Below are positions 21,567-29,560 of a DNA stretch of 33,776 nt, in pieces. The stretch comes from a virus, in the IMG/VR virus record IMGVR_UViG_3300042992_002044, positions 1 to 33,776 of that record; one strand, written 5' to 3'. Made by a program: the position numbers and the translations under genes. Position 1 is the first letter of the stretch. Each line of letters starts with the position of its first letter. The notes beneath the pieces were generated by a model that was not told the origin of the DNA, ran no database searches, and was given only the letters and a program-made list of their open reading frames with translations.

Positions 21567-24434
21567 TCACCTTTGGTTACTTGGAATTATATTGACTATC
21601 TCATTTTCGGCGTTGCGAAGGTTTGCAAGACTTCGTACCATGCCATCATAAAGTGCTCCTGCTCGGGCTTTATTTGAGTCAGTCTTACTTACTTTCTGCA
21701 ATGCGTCTGTTATGAATTGTTCACGACCGACAGCAAGTGTTTTTTCTGTTTGCACAACAACCTGTCTGTACACTTCTTGAATTCGCGCATAAGTTTCACG
21801 CCTTTGCGCGTCTGACATAGCGGGTAGTGCGGTGCGCATTGTGGCAAGAATGTCCTGATCCATTGAGAAACCCCGTTGGTAACGATCAAACAGCCCTCCG
21901 TGTGCCCTTCCAGCCCAACCCAAGTCCATCGGAACGACATGCGCTAATTTCTTGCCGTCTGGTAATTCCACTACACGACCCATACCGTTGCCTCCGTGGC
22001 GGTCGCTAACACCAAGAATATAGTTGGCTAGAACATTGGACAATCTTTCAGGAAGACCTTTATCTGGAAGAGCGTTCAGGGCTCCTTTGTTGAAATCGTA
22101 CCCACCAGCAGCACCGCCGATTACTGCCCCTTCAGGCACGTCGTTGTGTGCCAGAGGGATCATGATGTAAGGGGTTCCTTTTCGGACTGTTCCAAGAGGC
22201 TTTCGTACATCTGCTTCAAGTTTACCGTCTTGAATTGCTCCGTCTTCCAAGATCCCTACAGCAGCCAAGTAGTTCCATCCAATGAGTTCGCCGACATTGT
22301 CGGCAGGTTTTGCAGCCTTGAAAACCCATCCCTGATTAGTCGGATTTCCATTTTCATCACGCAAAAAGTAAATTTTAGTTACACCTACAGCGCCACCGTT
22401 GGGTTGTACTTTTTTGAAACGCTTATTTGTGTCTCGTGGGTCTGATGAAGCGTTTGCCTCTATGGCAATGTGCATGAATTTTGCTGGAACTTTTTGTATG
22501 TCTCCACCATTTTTTATATGGTCAATTGCTTTTTGTTCCGTATTAATTGTTCGGTCTTCTTCGGAAACAAACTTTCCGATAGGGGAGTTCCTTCTGTCTA
22601 TCTTTAACTTACCATGAGCATTTTTTGATCTTGCAAACTTACGGAATGGTGATTTCTTTTGTCCTTGAGCCGCTGCTCTTGGTGCAGTAGGTGGTTTAGG
22701 TGTCGTTGGTGAATTGTCTTCTGTCGCTGGGAATTCCCCTGAAGGACCGCCAGCAGCAGCATAAATAAATTCTGCGAAGTTGTTGTAGTCACTTACCGTA
22801 TGGCGACCGCCATAGCCCTGTTCGTAAGAGTTCCCATCTGGTTCGCGTAGAGTAAATTTTGTTAATTTTCCATTACCGTCAAACTCTGGAGTAAGCGTGT
22901 AACCATTTCGTGTCCACATAGTTTTATCTGTGTTAAGAACCCAATTTGAATTTAAATTCAACTTTTCCAAATTGTTCAGTGGTTGATTATTAGGTGCTTG
23001 TCCCTGTTGTTGAGCAGGACGTGCTGGTCTCACAGGTCGCGCTGGTGCTGGCTCTGGAACATCATCGGCGGTTGGTTTGCGTGTAGCGCTACGAGCGGCA
23101 CCTGCTGTTGTTGCCTTCTTGCGACGACCACGATTATTCCGTGGGCGACGAGCCTGTGGTGTTGGCGGTTCAAAATCTTGTGGTGCACTACGACCGTGAG
23201 CATCTTTCCAAGCGTCACGAAGATTAGGTTTGTTGATTGCATACCATTCACGCCGTGTCAGCATTCCTGCGTTTCCACCACCTGCGCGAATCTCACGAAC
23301 ACGCTTAGCGTATTCATCGTATTTTCTTAATACATACGGGCTGAAACCTTCGGTTGCACTTGCGTCTGATGCTTCGCGTGCTGTGAGTACATCAACGTTT
23401 TCTGCTTGTGGTGCAACGCGTGGGCGTGGCTGTGGTCGTCTTTGTCCTGCTGGCGCTGGTCGGCGTGCAGGACGAGGTGTTGACGCAGGCGTTGGCGCTG
23501 TTTCAGGAATAACATCGCGTCTCCTGTTTTGTGGTCTACGAGCCGATGGTGCACCTGCTTCAGGTAGTACATCTTCGCTTCTTTCGCGACCACCATTTCC
23601 GTTAACAACTCTGTCTAAAACACTTCCGGGTCGCAGGTCATCTGCTATGCGGTTGCCAAGTTCAGCAAAACCAGGACCGCCTCTTCGCTGTCGCGGTTTA
23701 GCACCACCTTCAAGACGATCAGCAATACCGCGCAATCCACCTTCAACGCGACCAGTCTCAGGAACTCCACCAAGCCGTCTAATCATTCGTGCGTTACGAC
23801 GGTCAAGGCGACGCTTTCGTTTGTCGTCGTCTCGTTGTTCTAAGCGTTCACCGATGTCGGCGATTTGGTTGGCGATGCGACGCGCTACGCCCCAACCGCA
23901 CGAACGACCAAAACGATCGGTGATCTGTCCGCCATATCGTGTCCCTACAGGGCATCGGAAACCACCACGACGATTCGTGCCGGGAATAGAAAGACTCGGA
24001 TCCCAAATTGCTCGCACACCTTTGATTTCAAAGTTGAAAGATGATTGGGTTTGGTCAGAGATAAATGATGAAGCCTTGAAACTCAGAACATTTTGGAATT
24101 CTTCGTTTGAAAACTCAGAAAGTAAAACCTCAGATATTGAAAGAACAGGAAGGTTTTTGGTTTCTACAATTTCCGGTTTAAGGAATGCAAGGTTTGCAAC
24201 CTTTTTCTCTATCGCTGATCCTGATGGGCTTGGACCTTCAATAATTTTTGATGAGTCCATTGTTTGAACTAGTTCAGGTTTTGTTATAGGTGTTTTGCCA
24301 TATTCTTGACGGAGAAATGTGGCAACTTCTTTAGCGGCTTCGGTCATTGGCTTGAAGGTGGATCCTTCAGGGGTCGTTGAGACGACCATAAATGGTGTGT
24401 TGTCGCGATTTTTGATAATGAAAACTAGGTTCAT
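21567..24434 (-). CDS. Large modular protein B with PI3/4-kinase-like domain
   Basis: The 955-residue protein has an N-terminal region of about 110 residues (MNLVFIIKNRDNTPFMVVST) resembling the starts of the separate small partner proteins. The shared Cys module follows at 144-203, then a Pro/Arg-rich linker to about 480, a short domain with WTRNGYTLTPEFDG, and a kinase-like C-terminus: TEQKAIDHIKNGGDIQKVP, a likely ATP-binding Lys in GWVFKAAKP, catalytic SDRHGGN at 810-816 and metal-binding D837 in VPMDLGWAGRAH. DRHxxN followed by an acidic strand is the hallmark of PI3/PI4-kinase-like enzymes. It may phosphorylate protein or lipid in the host. The start has GGAAAG upstream. Confidence 0.82.
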   Translation of the reverse strand: MNLVFIIKNRDNTPFMVVSTTPEGSTFKPMTEAAKEVATFLRQEYGKTPITKPELVQTMDSSKIIEGPSPSGSAIEKKVANLAFLKPEIVETKNLPVLSISEVLLSEFSNEEFQNVLSFKASSFISDQTQSSFNFEIKGVRAIWDPSLSIPGTNRRGGFRCPVGTRYGGQITDRFGRSCGWGVARRIANQIADIGERLEQRDDDKRKRRLDRRNARMIRRLGGVPETGRVEGGLRGIADRLEGGAKPRQRRGGPGFAELGNRIADDLRPGSVLDRVVNGNGGRERSEDVLPEAGAPSARRPQNRRRDVIPETAPTPASTPRPARRPAPAGQRRPQPRPRVAPQAENVDVLTAREASDASATEGFSPYVLRKYDEYAKRVREIRAGGGNAGMLTRREWYAINKPNLRDAWKDAHGRSAPQDFEPPTPQARRPRNNRGRRKKATTAGAARSATRKPTADDVPEPAPARPVRPARPAQQQGQAPNNQPLNNLEKLNLNSNWVLNTDKTMWTRNGYTLTPEFDGNGKLTKFTLREPDGNSYEQGYGGRHTVSDYNNFAEFIYAAAGGPSGEFPATEDNSPTTPKPPTAPRAAAQGQKKSPFRKFARSKNAHGKLKIDRRNSPIGKFVSEEDRTINTEQKAIDHIKNGGDIQKVPAKFMHIAIEANASSDPRDTNKRFKKVQPNGGAVGVTKIYFLRDENGNPTNQGWVFKAAKPADNVGELIGWNYLAAVGILEDGAIQDGKLEADVRKPLGTVRKGTPYIMIPLAHNDVPEGAVIGGAAGGYDFNKGALNALPDKGLPERLSNVLANYILGVSDRHGGNGMGRVVELPDGKKLAHVVPMDLGWAGRAHGGLFDRYQRGFSMDQDILATMRTALPAMSDAQRRETYARIQEVYRQVVVQTEKTLAVGREQFITDALQKVSKTDSNKARAGALYDGMVRSLANLRNAENEIVNIIPSNQR
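23826..24005 (-). repeat. Shared Cys module, copy 2 (coding)
   Basis: This encodes residues 144-203 of the 955-residue protein, the same 60-residue module as copies 1 and 3. Here it is internal because an extra N-terminal domain of about 110 residues precedes it. Confidence 0.9.
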
Positions 24435-24437
24435 TGT

Positions 24438-24518
24438 TTACTTTCCACATTCGTGAAGATATTCAGCAAGCCATGCAAATCTTGAGGTTGCATTATCGCT
24501 ACCGTAAAATGGTATCAC
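24438..24518 (-). CDS. Possible tiny ORF (26 residues) in the operon's 122-base gap
   Basis: GTG at 24518 opens a frame ending in TAA three bases before the ATG of the 955-residue gene; the product contains IPFYGSDNATSRFAWLAEYL and a Cys near the end. The frame is open about ten codons further upstream without a start codon. Because every other junction upstream of this point in the operon, as far as the scaffold gene, is almost gapless, this could be a real peptide, a leader, or a remnant of a larger gene. There is no ribosome site. Confidence 0.25.
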   Translation of the reverse strand: MIPFYGSDNATSRFAWLAEYLHECGK

Positions 24519-24556
24519 TAAGTGGGTGATATTAATTTTAGGTTGATGTCAATATA

Positions 24557-24853
24557 TTATTTGTTATCTAATTTTTTGTGACCCAAGGCAACTAGGAAAT
24601 TATTAATTTTATCCTTATTTGAACCCTTGTACTCAAGTATTTCTGCATGACGGTATGAGTACCCATGCAACATACTCTCAAGGTCAGCCCTATCCGACGA
24701 GCCTTTCTTGACCGCCAAAAAGTGTTCATTGTCCTTTTTGTCTGAATCTTTATCCTTTGAGTAATACTTAATAATCCCTTTATCGTCCTCAACTATGACG
24801 AGTGGATCCACCTGAACTAGTGGGTCTTTGGAGGTGATGATCGCTGCTCTCAT
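24557..24853 (-). CDS. Small charged partner protein (98 residues)
   Basis: The product begins with beta strands (MRAAIITSKDPLVQVDPLVI) then a Lys/Asp-rich middle (YYSKDKDSDKKDNEHF) and a helical end. Its N-terminus resembles that of the 105-residue protein at 29243 and the first 30 residues of the 955-residue kinase-like protein (M-hydrophobic strand-D-P-V strand-G). It starts five bases after the 890-residue gene. Probably a partner (chaperone or immunity) of that protein; function inferred from position. Confidence 0.7.
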   Translation of the reverse strand: MRAAIITSKDPLVQVDPLVIVEDDKGIIKYYSKDKDSDKKDNEHFLAVKKGSSDRADLESMLHGYSYRHAEILEYKGSNKDKINNFLVALGHKKLDNK

Positions 24854-24858
24854 GGTTC

Positions 24859-27531
24859 CTATGATCCTATAATCAAATCAGCAAGTCTGCCGGGGTCAAC
24901 ATCTGTTATATATTTCATTTTTCTTTGCGGTTTTACGCCAACCCTCAAAAGAGCCTGATCCCCACCCCTAGGGTTAGCGGTTCCATCCCCACCGGCTTTC
25001 AGTACATCTTCAACAACATTCATATACGGGTTTTTACGCTCTGCCTCACGGATGGACTTCTGAACCTCTTCAACGGCTAAGAGTATCTCGCGCCGACTTA
25101 TTTGCCTATCTTTGAATTGCTGTCTCAATGTTGCAAGCATCTCGTTTCTTCTACCACCAACATCGTTGCCTAAAAAGCCTCGTAATCCTTCGTCGTTGCC
25201 ATCATAATTTTCGTGAGCCCGCCCACCCCAGTTGACATCAAACCCAAGAGAAGGATCAATTGGGACGAACCGCTTCTTACCACTGGAGTCAGTCGCTACA
25301 AAGAAGTTCCCTCCATGGCGGTCTCTGTTGACCATGATGTAGTCCAAAAGTGTCGCTCTAACACGATCGGCAGGTTTTATTTGCGACACGGCTACTTGAT
25401 TTCTTCCGTCTGTCAGCACCCCATCAACGTAGTTCCCTGCGTGTTCATAAACAATAGCCCTACCAGCGCTGTTAGGGGCACCCGGTCCACCTTTTTGTTT
25501 CCCATCCATTCGCACACCACCGACAGGCATGCCAAGTCTACCAGCAAGATTATTGCCGATCACTTCATGAATGTCTTCGTTTTCTGCATGGGCACCACTT
25601 TGGTATTTTAAGAAAAACTTGTTCCCAGTGATGGCGTCGGTAAACATATGCATATTGTTGGGAATGTTGCCGTTAACACCACCACCAGCATCTGATTTAG
25701 AGAATCTTGTTGTTGCACCGTGTAGTGCTTCACCCAATAACTCATCAGGGACATCAGCCAAATCTCCACCTTTTTCTAGGTGGTCAATTGCTTGCTCCTT
25801 GGTATCCATACCTTTGTTCCCCAATGGAACGCTTTTCACATCAGGCAAACCGTCTTCACCTAATTTGTTCAGTTTTTCTGGTGCATGACCATCTTTTGCT
25901 TTTGGTGGTGAGACATCCCATCCACCTTCTGGTTCTGGTATGTCTGCTGGTCGTTGTGGTGGTTGCGCTGGTGACTGTACGCGTGGAGCGTTCTGGTCGT
26001 TGACATTATTATTTGGTACAACAACTTGATTTCGTTGCCTAAATTCAATAGCAGCATCAATTTCAGCAAGTCTTAATTCGGCAGCGGAAACTCCGTCTTT
26101 TATTTTTTCTTTTTGTCCCCACATTCGCAATAAATTATCTCTGGCTTCGTCTCTTTCTCGTTCGCTACCATTCTTTTTACTCTGCCAGTCTTCAAAGGCT
26201 CTATCAAATCCTGCTTGAGCCTCTTTGAGAAGTTCTTGATCTCTAATTTTCTTTCCCAAAACTTCTTCTTTGGACATGTTGCGCAAATTATTGTAAGCGT
26301 TCGGCTTGTATCTTTCAATTTCCCCTTCTACTGCTTTGACTAAAGCCTCGTCTCTTTGCTGGTCAAACTCCCTGCGAGGGTTTATGTCTCTTGCTGGCAG
26401 TGGCGGTGGACCTGCTCGTCGTGCAGGTGCTTCAGGTTCAGGCTGTGGCGCTCCTGCTTGTTGCCCAAATATTTGTTGGTTAACAAAATTGCCACGAGCA
26501 TTACGCTTATTGTTGTCATCGTAATACCGACCAAACCTTCTCTCTAGTTCGGCTTTTTCTTCGCCTTCAGGGAAGTCTGGTTTACGCCAATACGCATCTT
26601 CGGGTAATCCGCGAAGATCGCCAAATCGGTTAACAACATTACGGATAGAACGATCGTCCGGTATGCTCCCTCCCAACTCGTCTGCTGTTGGGTTCCATGC
26701 GGGTGGTGGTGGAATTGGTGATGATTGTTCCGCTGGTCGTTCTGGTGGTTTTGGTGCGGGTTTTCTGCGTGGCACCTTTGTCGGTACAGGTTTTGAACCG
26801 TCAACAAAATCTGCTTCAGGTTTTCTTCTAACAGTTCTTTTTGCGCCTTGTTGTGTAGCGTTTCGTCGGCGTCGTCGTGGAGCATTTGGTGCGGGTGGTT
26901 CACCTGTGCGTGGTGCGCCGGGTTGAACTATTTCTCTGTCCATTCTTCGTGCTTCTGATTCACGGAGATTTCCTCTTCTCCGAGGTGCCCGTGCTGGTTC
27001 TCTTGCTGGTTGTTCAGCATCTCCGCCAACAGGGATTCTTGGACGAGCAGGAGGTTCTATGCGTGCAGGATTTTGAACAGCGATTCGTGGACGAGCAGGA
27101 GCGCGTGGAGTAGTTACTGGTTTTCCAGTTGCTCCACCATCTAACGCGTCTGCCAAACCGCGAGCGCCACGCTCAAGTAAGCCGGGTTTATCTTGACGAG
27201 CCAAAAACCGTTGCACACGCGCATTCCGTTTTGCCAAACGAGCATTTCGTTTACGGTCGTCAACATTCTCTAGCCGTTCACCAATATCTGCTATCTGGTT
27301 TGCGATTCTCCGAGCAACACCCCACCCGCAAGACCGTCCATAACGGTCTGTAATTTGACCGCCGTATCTTGTGCCAACAGGGCAACGCCAACCGCCACGA
27401 CGATTCGTGCCCGGAATAGACAAACTTGGATCCCAAAGCGCACGAGCGCCTTTAACATCATAATTAAAAGTACTTGCAGTTTGCTCAGCGAGAAACGCGA
27501 GCGCCTTGTAATTCACTTCATTCTTGAGCAT
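24859..27531 (-). CDS. Large modular protein C with PI3/4-kinase-like domain
   Basis: The 890-residue protein carries the shared Cys module at 33-92 and a Pro/Arg/Ala linker with RRMDREIVQPGAPRTGE, matching protein A. Helical/coiled regions span about 390-530. The kinase-like C-terminus contains TKEQAIDHLEKGGDLADVP, a candidate ATP-binding Lys in NKFFLKYQSG, catalytic NRDRHGGN (D737, H739, N742) and D759 in VPIDPSLGFD, followed by NWGGRAHEN as in protein B. All core residues of the DRHxxN/D pair are present, so activity is plausible. Its ATG follows directly on the stop of the 572-residue gene, and a 98-residue gene follows after five bases. Confidence 0.85.
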   Translation of the reverse strand: MLKNEVNYKALAFLAEQTASTFNYDVKGARALWDPSLSIPGTNRRGGWRCPVGTRYGGQITDRYGRSCGWGVARRIANQIADIGERLENVDDRKRNARLAKRNARVQRFLARQDKPGLLERGARGLADALDGGATGKPVTTPRAPARPRIAVQNPARIEPPARPRIPVGGDAEQPAREPARAPRRRGNLRESEARRMDREIVQPGAPRTGEPPAPNAPRRRRRNATQQGAKRTVRRKPEADFVDGSKPVPTKVPRRKPAPKPPERPAEQSSPIPPPPAWNPTADELGGSIPDDRSIRNVVNRFGDLRGLPEDAYWRKPDFPEGEEKAELERRFGRYYDDNNKRNARGNFVNQQIFGQQAGAPQPEPEAPARRAGPPPLPARDINPRREFDQQRDEALVKAVEGEIERYKPNAYNNLRNMSKEEVLGKKIRDQELLKEAQAGFDRAFEDWQSKKNGSERERDEARDNLLRMWGQKEKIKDGVSAAELRLAEIDAAIEFRQRNQVVVPNNNVNDQNAPRVQSPAQPPQRPADIPEPEGGWDVSPPKAKDGHAPEKLNKLGEDGLPDVKSVPLGNKGMDTKEQAIDHLEKGGDLADVPDELLGEALHGATTRFSKSDAGGGVNGNIPNNMHMFTDAITGNKFFLKYQSGAHAENEDIHEVIGNNLAGRLGMPVGGVRMDGKQKGGPGAPNSAGRAIVYEHAGNYVDGVLTDGRNQVAVSQIKPADRVRATLLDYIMVNRDRHGGNFFVATDSSGKKRFVPIDPSLGFDVNWGGRAHENYDGNDEGLRGFLGNDVGGRRNEMLATLRQQFKDRQISRREILLAVEEVQKSIREAERKNPYMNVVEDVLKAGGDGTANPRGGDQALLRVGVKPQRKMKYITDVDPGRLADLIIGS
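27256..27435 (-). repeat. Shared Cys module, copy 3 (coding)
   Basis: This encodes residues 33-92 of the 890-residue protein. Compared with copies 1 and 2 the residues are almost unchanged but many codons differ, so the copies are old and kept by selection. Confidence 0.9.
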
Positions 27532-29250
27532 TTATTTTTTCTTCTTTGCGCTGACCAAGTCTGGCTTAATGAAGGTTTCGTACTGCCAACGAGGTGCTGT
27601 TCTTTCAATACCGTCAAGACCTGTGTAAGTAACAAGTTCCAACGGCTTAGGAACATTTCCTGTATCGGTGATAAACTTAAATGCACCTTCTGAGTTTTTG
27701 GCAAAATTCTCAATATTTGAAATAATGTTATCTTTTGTGCTTGATTCTGCAAGAGAGTTAATCATTCGTGGGAACTTGCGCTTCTCGCCAATCGTAAATG
27801 GTCGTGAACGCTCAATACTTACCACTACACCGTTTGGTGCAACAAACGCAATTTTACTCATTGAAGGACCACCCAATAGTGCCAGATCATCTGCTCCTAT
27901 ATCAGCAGGTAGTTGAATGGCGCGAACCATTGCGCCGTCAACCATGTCAGGGTTCTCGCTAAAAGAACGAAGAACAGATGAAGCAACAACAGGACGCAAA
28001 ACCACTCCGTCTCTGCGGATCATTCTGCCTTCACCTTTTGGTGCGCCTTTAAGCAAGTTGATTGAATCCGATACTGAACGGTTGAATTTATCTTTTTGGA
28101 ATGCACCTGTTCGTGGTATCTGTGCCATGCGCTGAATTTGAATTGTTCGCGCTGCTGTCGGTGAACCTTCTAATACTTCGGACAGATTCTCTGCTCGCGC
28201 TTGTGGAAGTTTTGGTGATGCTGTCGGGCGCATTGCTCGCCTTATGAGTTCTAGCGGACCTGGTATTTCAAACAACTGCGCACCACAAGTGGAGAAACGA
28301 TTGTCCGTGAAACGACCACCAAATTCAAAACCGGCAGGGCATCGTGCTTGACGCCTGCGATTAGGCTTGAGCCTGCTGAGCGCCCCACCGCCACCGCCGG
28401 GAATAAGTGCGCCATAAAGTCTTGAGCGAATAGGTGCGCTGAATGGGGATATGTTGCCCGGTGTTACTACAGAACCAACTGCCTGAGCCGCTCTACCAAG
28501 TCCACTTGAAGAACCAACAAGACCTGCTTTGATTTCCATGTCTTCAGCGTCATCTTTTTCAACACGGTATCCACCGCCACGCTTCTTGTATTCGCGAACA
28601 AGCCAAGCGTTAGCGTAAGCAGAAGGGTATACATTGAATTTCTTTTTTGCTTCGGCTTTTACTCGCGCATAAAGTTCTTTGTCCGTTGGGATATTCGCAC
28701 CTTTTAATGTGGTCTCATCAGATTTGAATGTGGACACATTGATCGGCTTGTTTTCTTCTCGGTTACCCGCTGTTTCTGCACGACGCTTTCTGCGAACAGC
28801 GGAATCAATTTCTTCTGCGGACATTCTCATCGCTGTAGATTTCTTTACACACTTAGGGTATTTACCTGAATCTGCGTCTCCGCGACCACATGACTCAAAT
28901 CCGCCACCTTTTTTCGGGCGTGAAATATCAACCCATTCTTCTTCAAACCATTTCCCTAATCCACCGCGCTTGGATTCATCACCGATAAAGGTTTCTGCAC
29001 CTAGTTTTGATGTACGAGACTTTAGGTAAAGTTTTGCTTTAAAGTTTAGAAGAGCCCTACTTCCGTCAAGCGGAGTTTTACGAACATCTGATCCTTTAGT
29101 GAAAAGGAATTTTGTTTTTGCATTATCAGGGTTAAAATAAATTTCCTCACCAGAGACAATATTCGTCCGTTTCATAGCAGTTTTCATACGCATAGACATA
29201 CGGAGTTTTCTCGCAAAATACTCAAAGTCTTGGTTGAGATAACTACTCAT
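27532..29250 (-). CDS. Modular protein D: DUF5872-like region plus a divergent Cys module
   Basis: The 572-residue protein has at about 99-230 the features of DUF5872-type proteins: KWFEEEWVDISRPKKGGGFE, CGRGDADSGKYPKC, then VYPSAYANAWLVREYKKRGG at 208-227; these occur in many phage and giant-virus proteins of unknown role. KAGL at 241-244 precedes a Gly-rich stretch. A divergent Cys module follows at 303-323 (RCPAGFEFGGRFTDNRFSTCG). The last 200 residues are unrecognised and end in Lys residues. The N-terminus has the FKAKLYLKSRTSK-type segment seen before the module in proteins A-C. It overlaps the upstream small gene by eight bases. Probably part of the same cargo set. Confidence 0.75.
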   Translation of the reverse strand: MSSYLNQDFEYFARKLRMSMRMKTAMKRTNIVSGEEIYFNPDNAKTKFLFTKGSDVRKTPLDGSRALLNFKAKLYLKSRTSKLGAETFIGDESKRGGLGKWFEEEWVDISRPKKGGGFESCGRGDADSGKYPKCVKKSTAMRMSAEEIDSAVRRKRRAETAGNREENKPINVSTFKSDETTLKGANIPTDKELYARVKAEAKKKFNVYPSAYANAWLVREYKKRGGGYRVEKDDAEDMEIKAGLVGSSSGLGRAAQAVGSVVTPGNISPFSAPIRSRLYGALIPGGGGGALSRLKPNRRRQARCPAGFEFGGRFTDNRFSTCGAQLFEIPGPLELIRRAMRPTASPKLPQARAENLSEVLEGSPTAARTIQIQRMAQIPRTGAFQKDKFNRSVSDSINLLKGAPKGEGRMIRRDGVVLRPVVASSVLRSFSENPDMVDGAMVRAIQLPADIGADDLALLGGPSMSKIAFVAPNGVVVSIERSRPFTIGEKRKFPRMINSLAESSTKDNIISNIENFAKNSEGAFKFITDTGNVPKPLELVTYTGLDGIERTAPRWQYETFIKPDLVSAKKKK

Positions 29251-29560
29251 TTTTTGCCGATTCTTTCGGTTCTTCAGGTTCCGCTATTTCTGCGGGCAAG
29301 GTTGTCTTCCACTTTTTAGCCAACTGCCTTAAAAGTGTAATATTTTTTTCATCCAGCACATTAGTACTAACACTATGATACGACATTCCCGAGGTTGCTT
29401 TTTCAATAGTGTCCCTTTGGGACAGAAACAATTCGTTTGTCAAACTTGATGCGAACTTCGGGTCAGGGGCTACCACACCAAAAATGCCGTAATCCCCCTC
29501 AAGAAGAACATATGGGATACCTGAAACATCGGCACTCGGGGTAACTAGGGCGTATCTCAT
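29243..29560 (-). CDS. Small partner protein (105 residues)
   Basis: This is an alpha/beta protein starting MRYALVTPSADVSGIPYVLL and ending in an acidic tail (AEPEEPKESAKNE). Its start overlaps the kinase-like gene at 29557 by ATGA, and its end overlaps the 572-residue gene by eight bases. The N-terminal pattern resembles those of the 98-residue small gene and of the 955-residue protein's extra domain. It may be the cognate partner of the kinase-like protein upstream. No family is recognised. Confidence 0.7.
   Translation of the reverse strand: MRYALVTPSADVSGIPYVLLEGDYGIFGVVAPDPKFASSLTNELFLSQRDTIEKATSGMSYHSVSTNVLDEKNITLLRQLAKKWKTTLPAEIAEPEEPKESAKNE

Noticed and set aside
23230-24267. Long plus-strand frame of 345 codons opposite the 955-residue gene
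   Set aside because: It is the antisense of the Cys module and Arg/Pro linker. The product is Arg/Ser/Pro-rich with no family likeness, and the minus-strand frame has clear domains and coupled neighbours.
20574-26960. CRISPR array or DNA-level repeat in the Pro/Arg linkers
   Set aside because: The repetition is at the protein level with low-complexity codons; there are no regularly spaced identical direct repeats.
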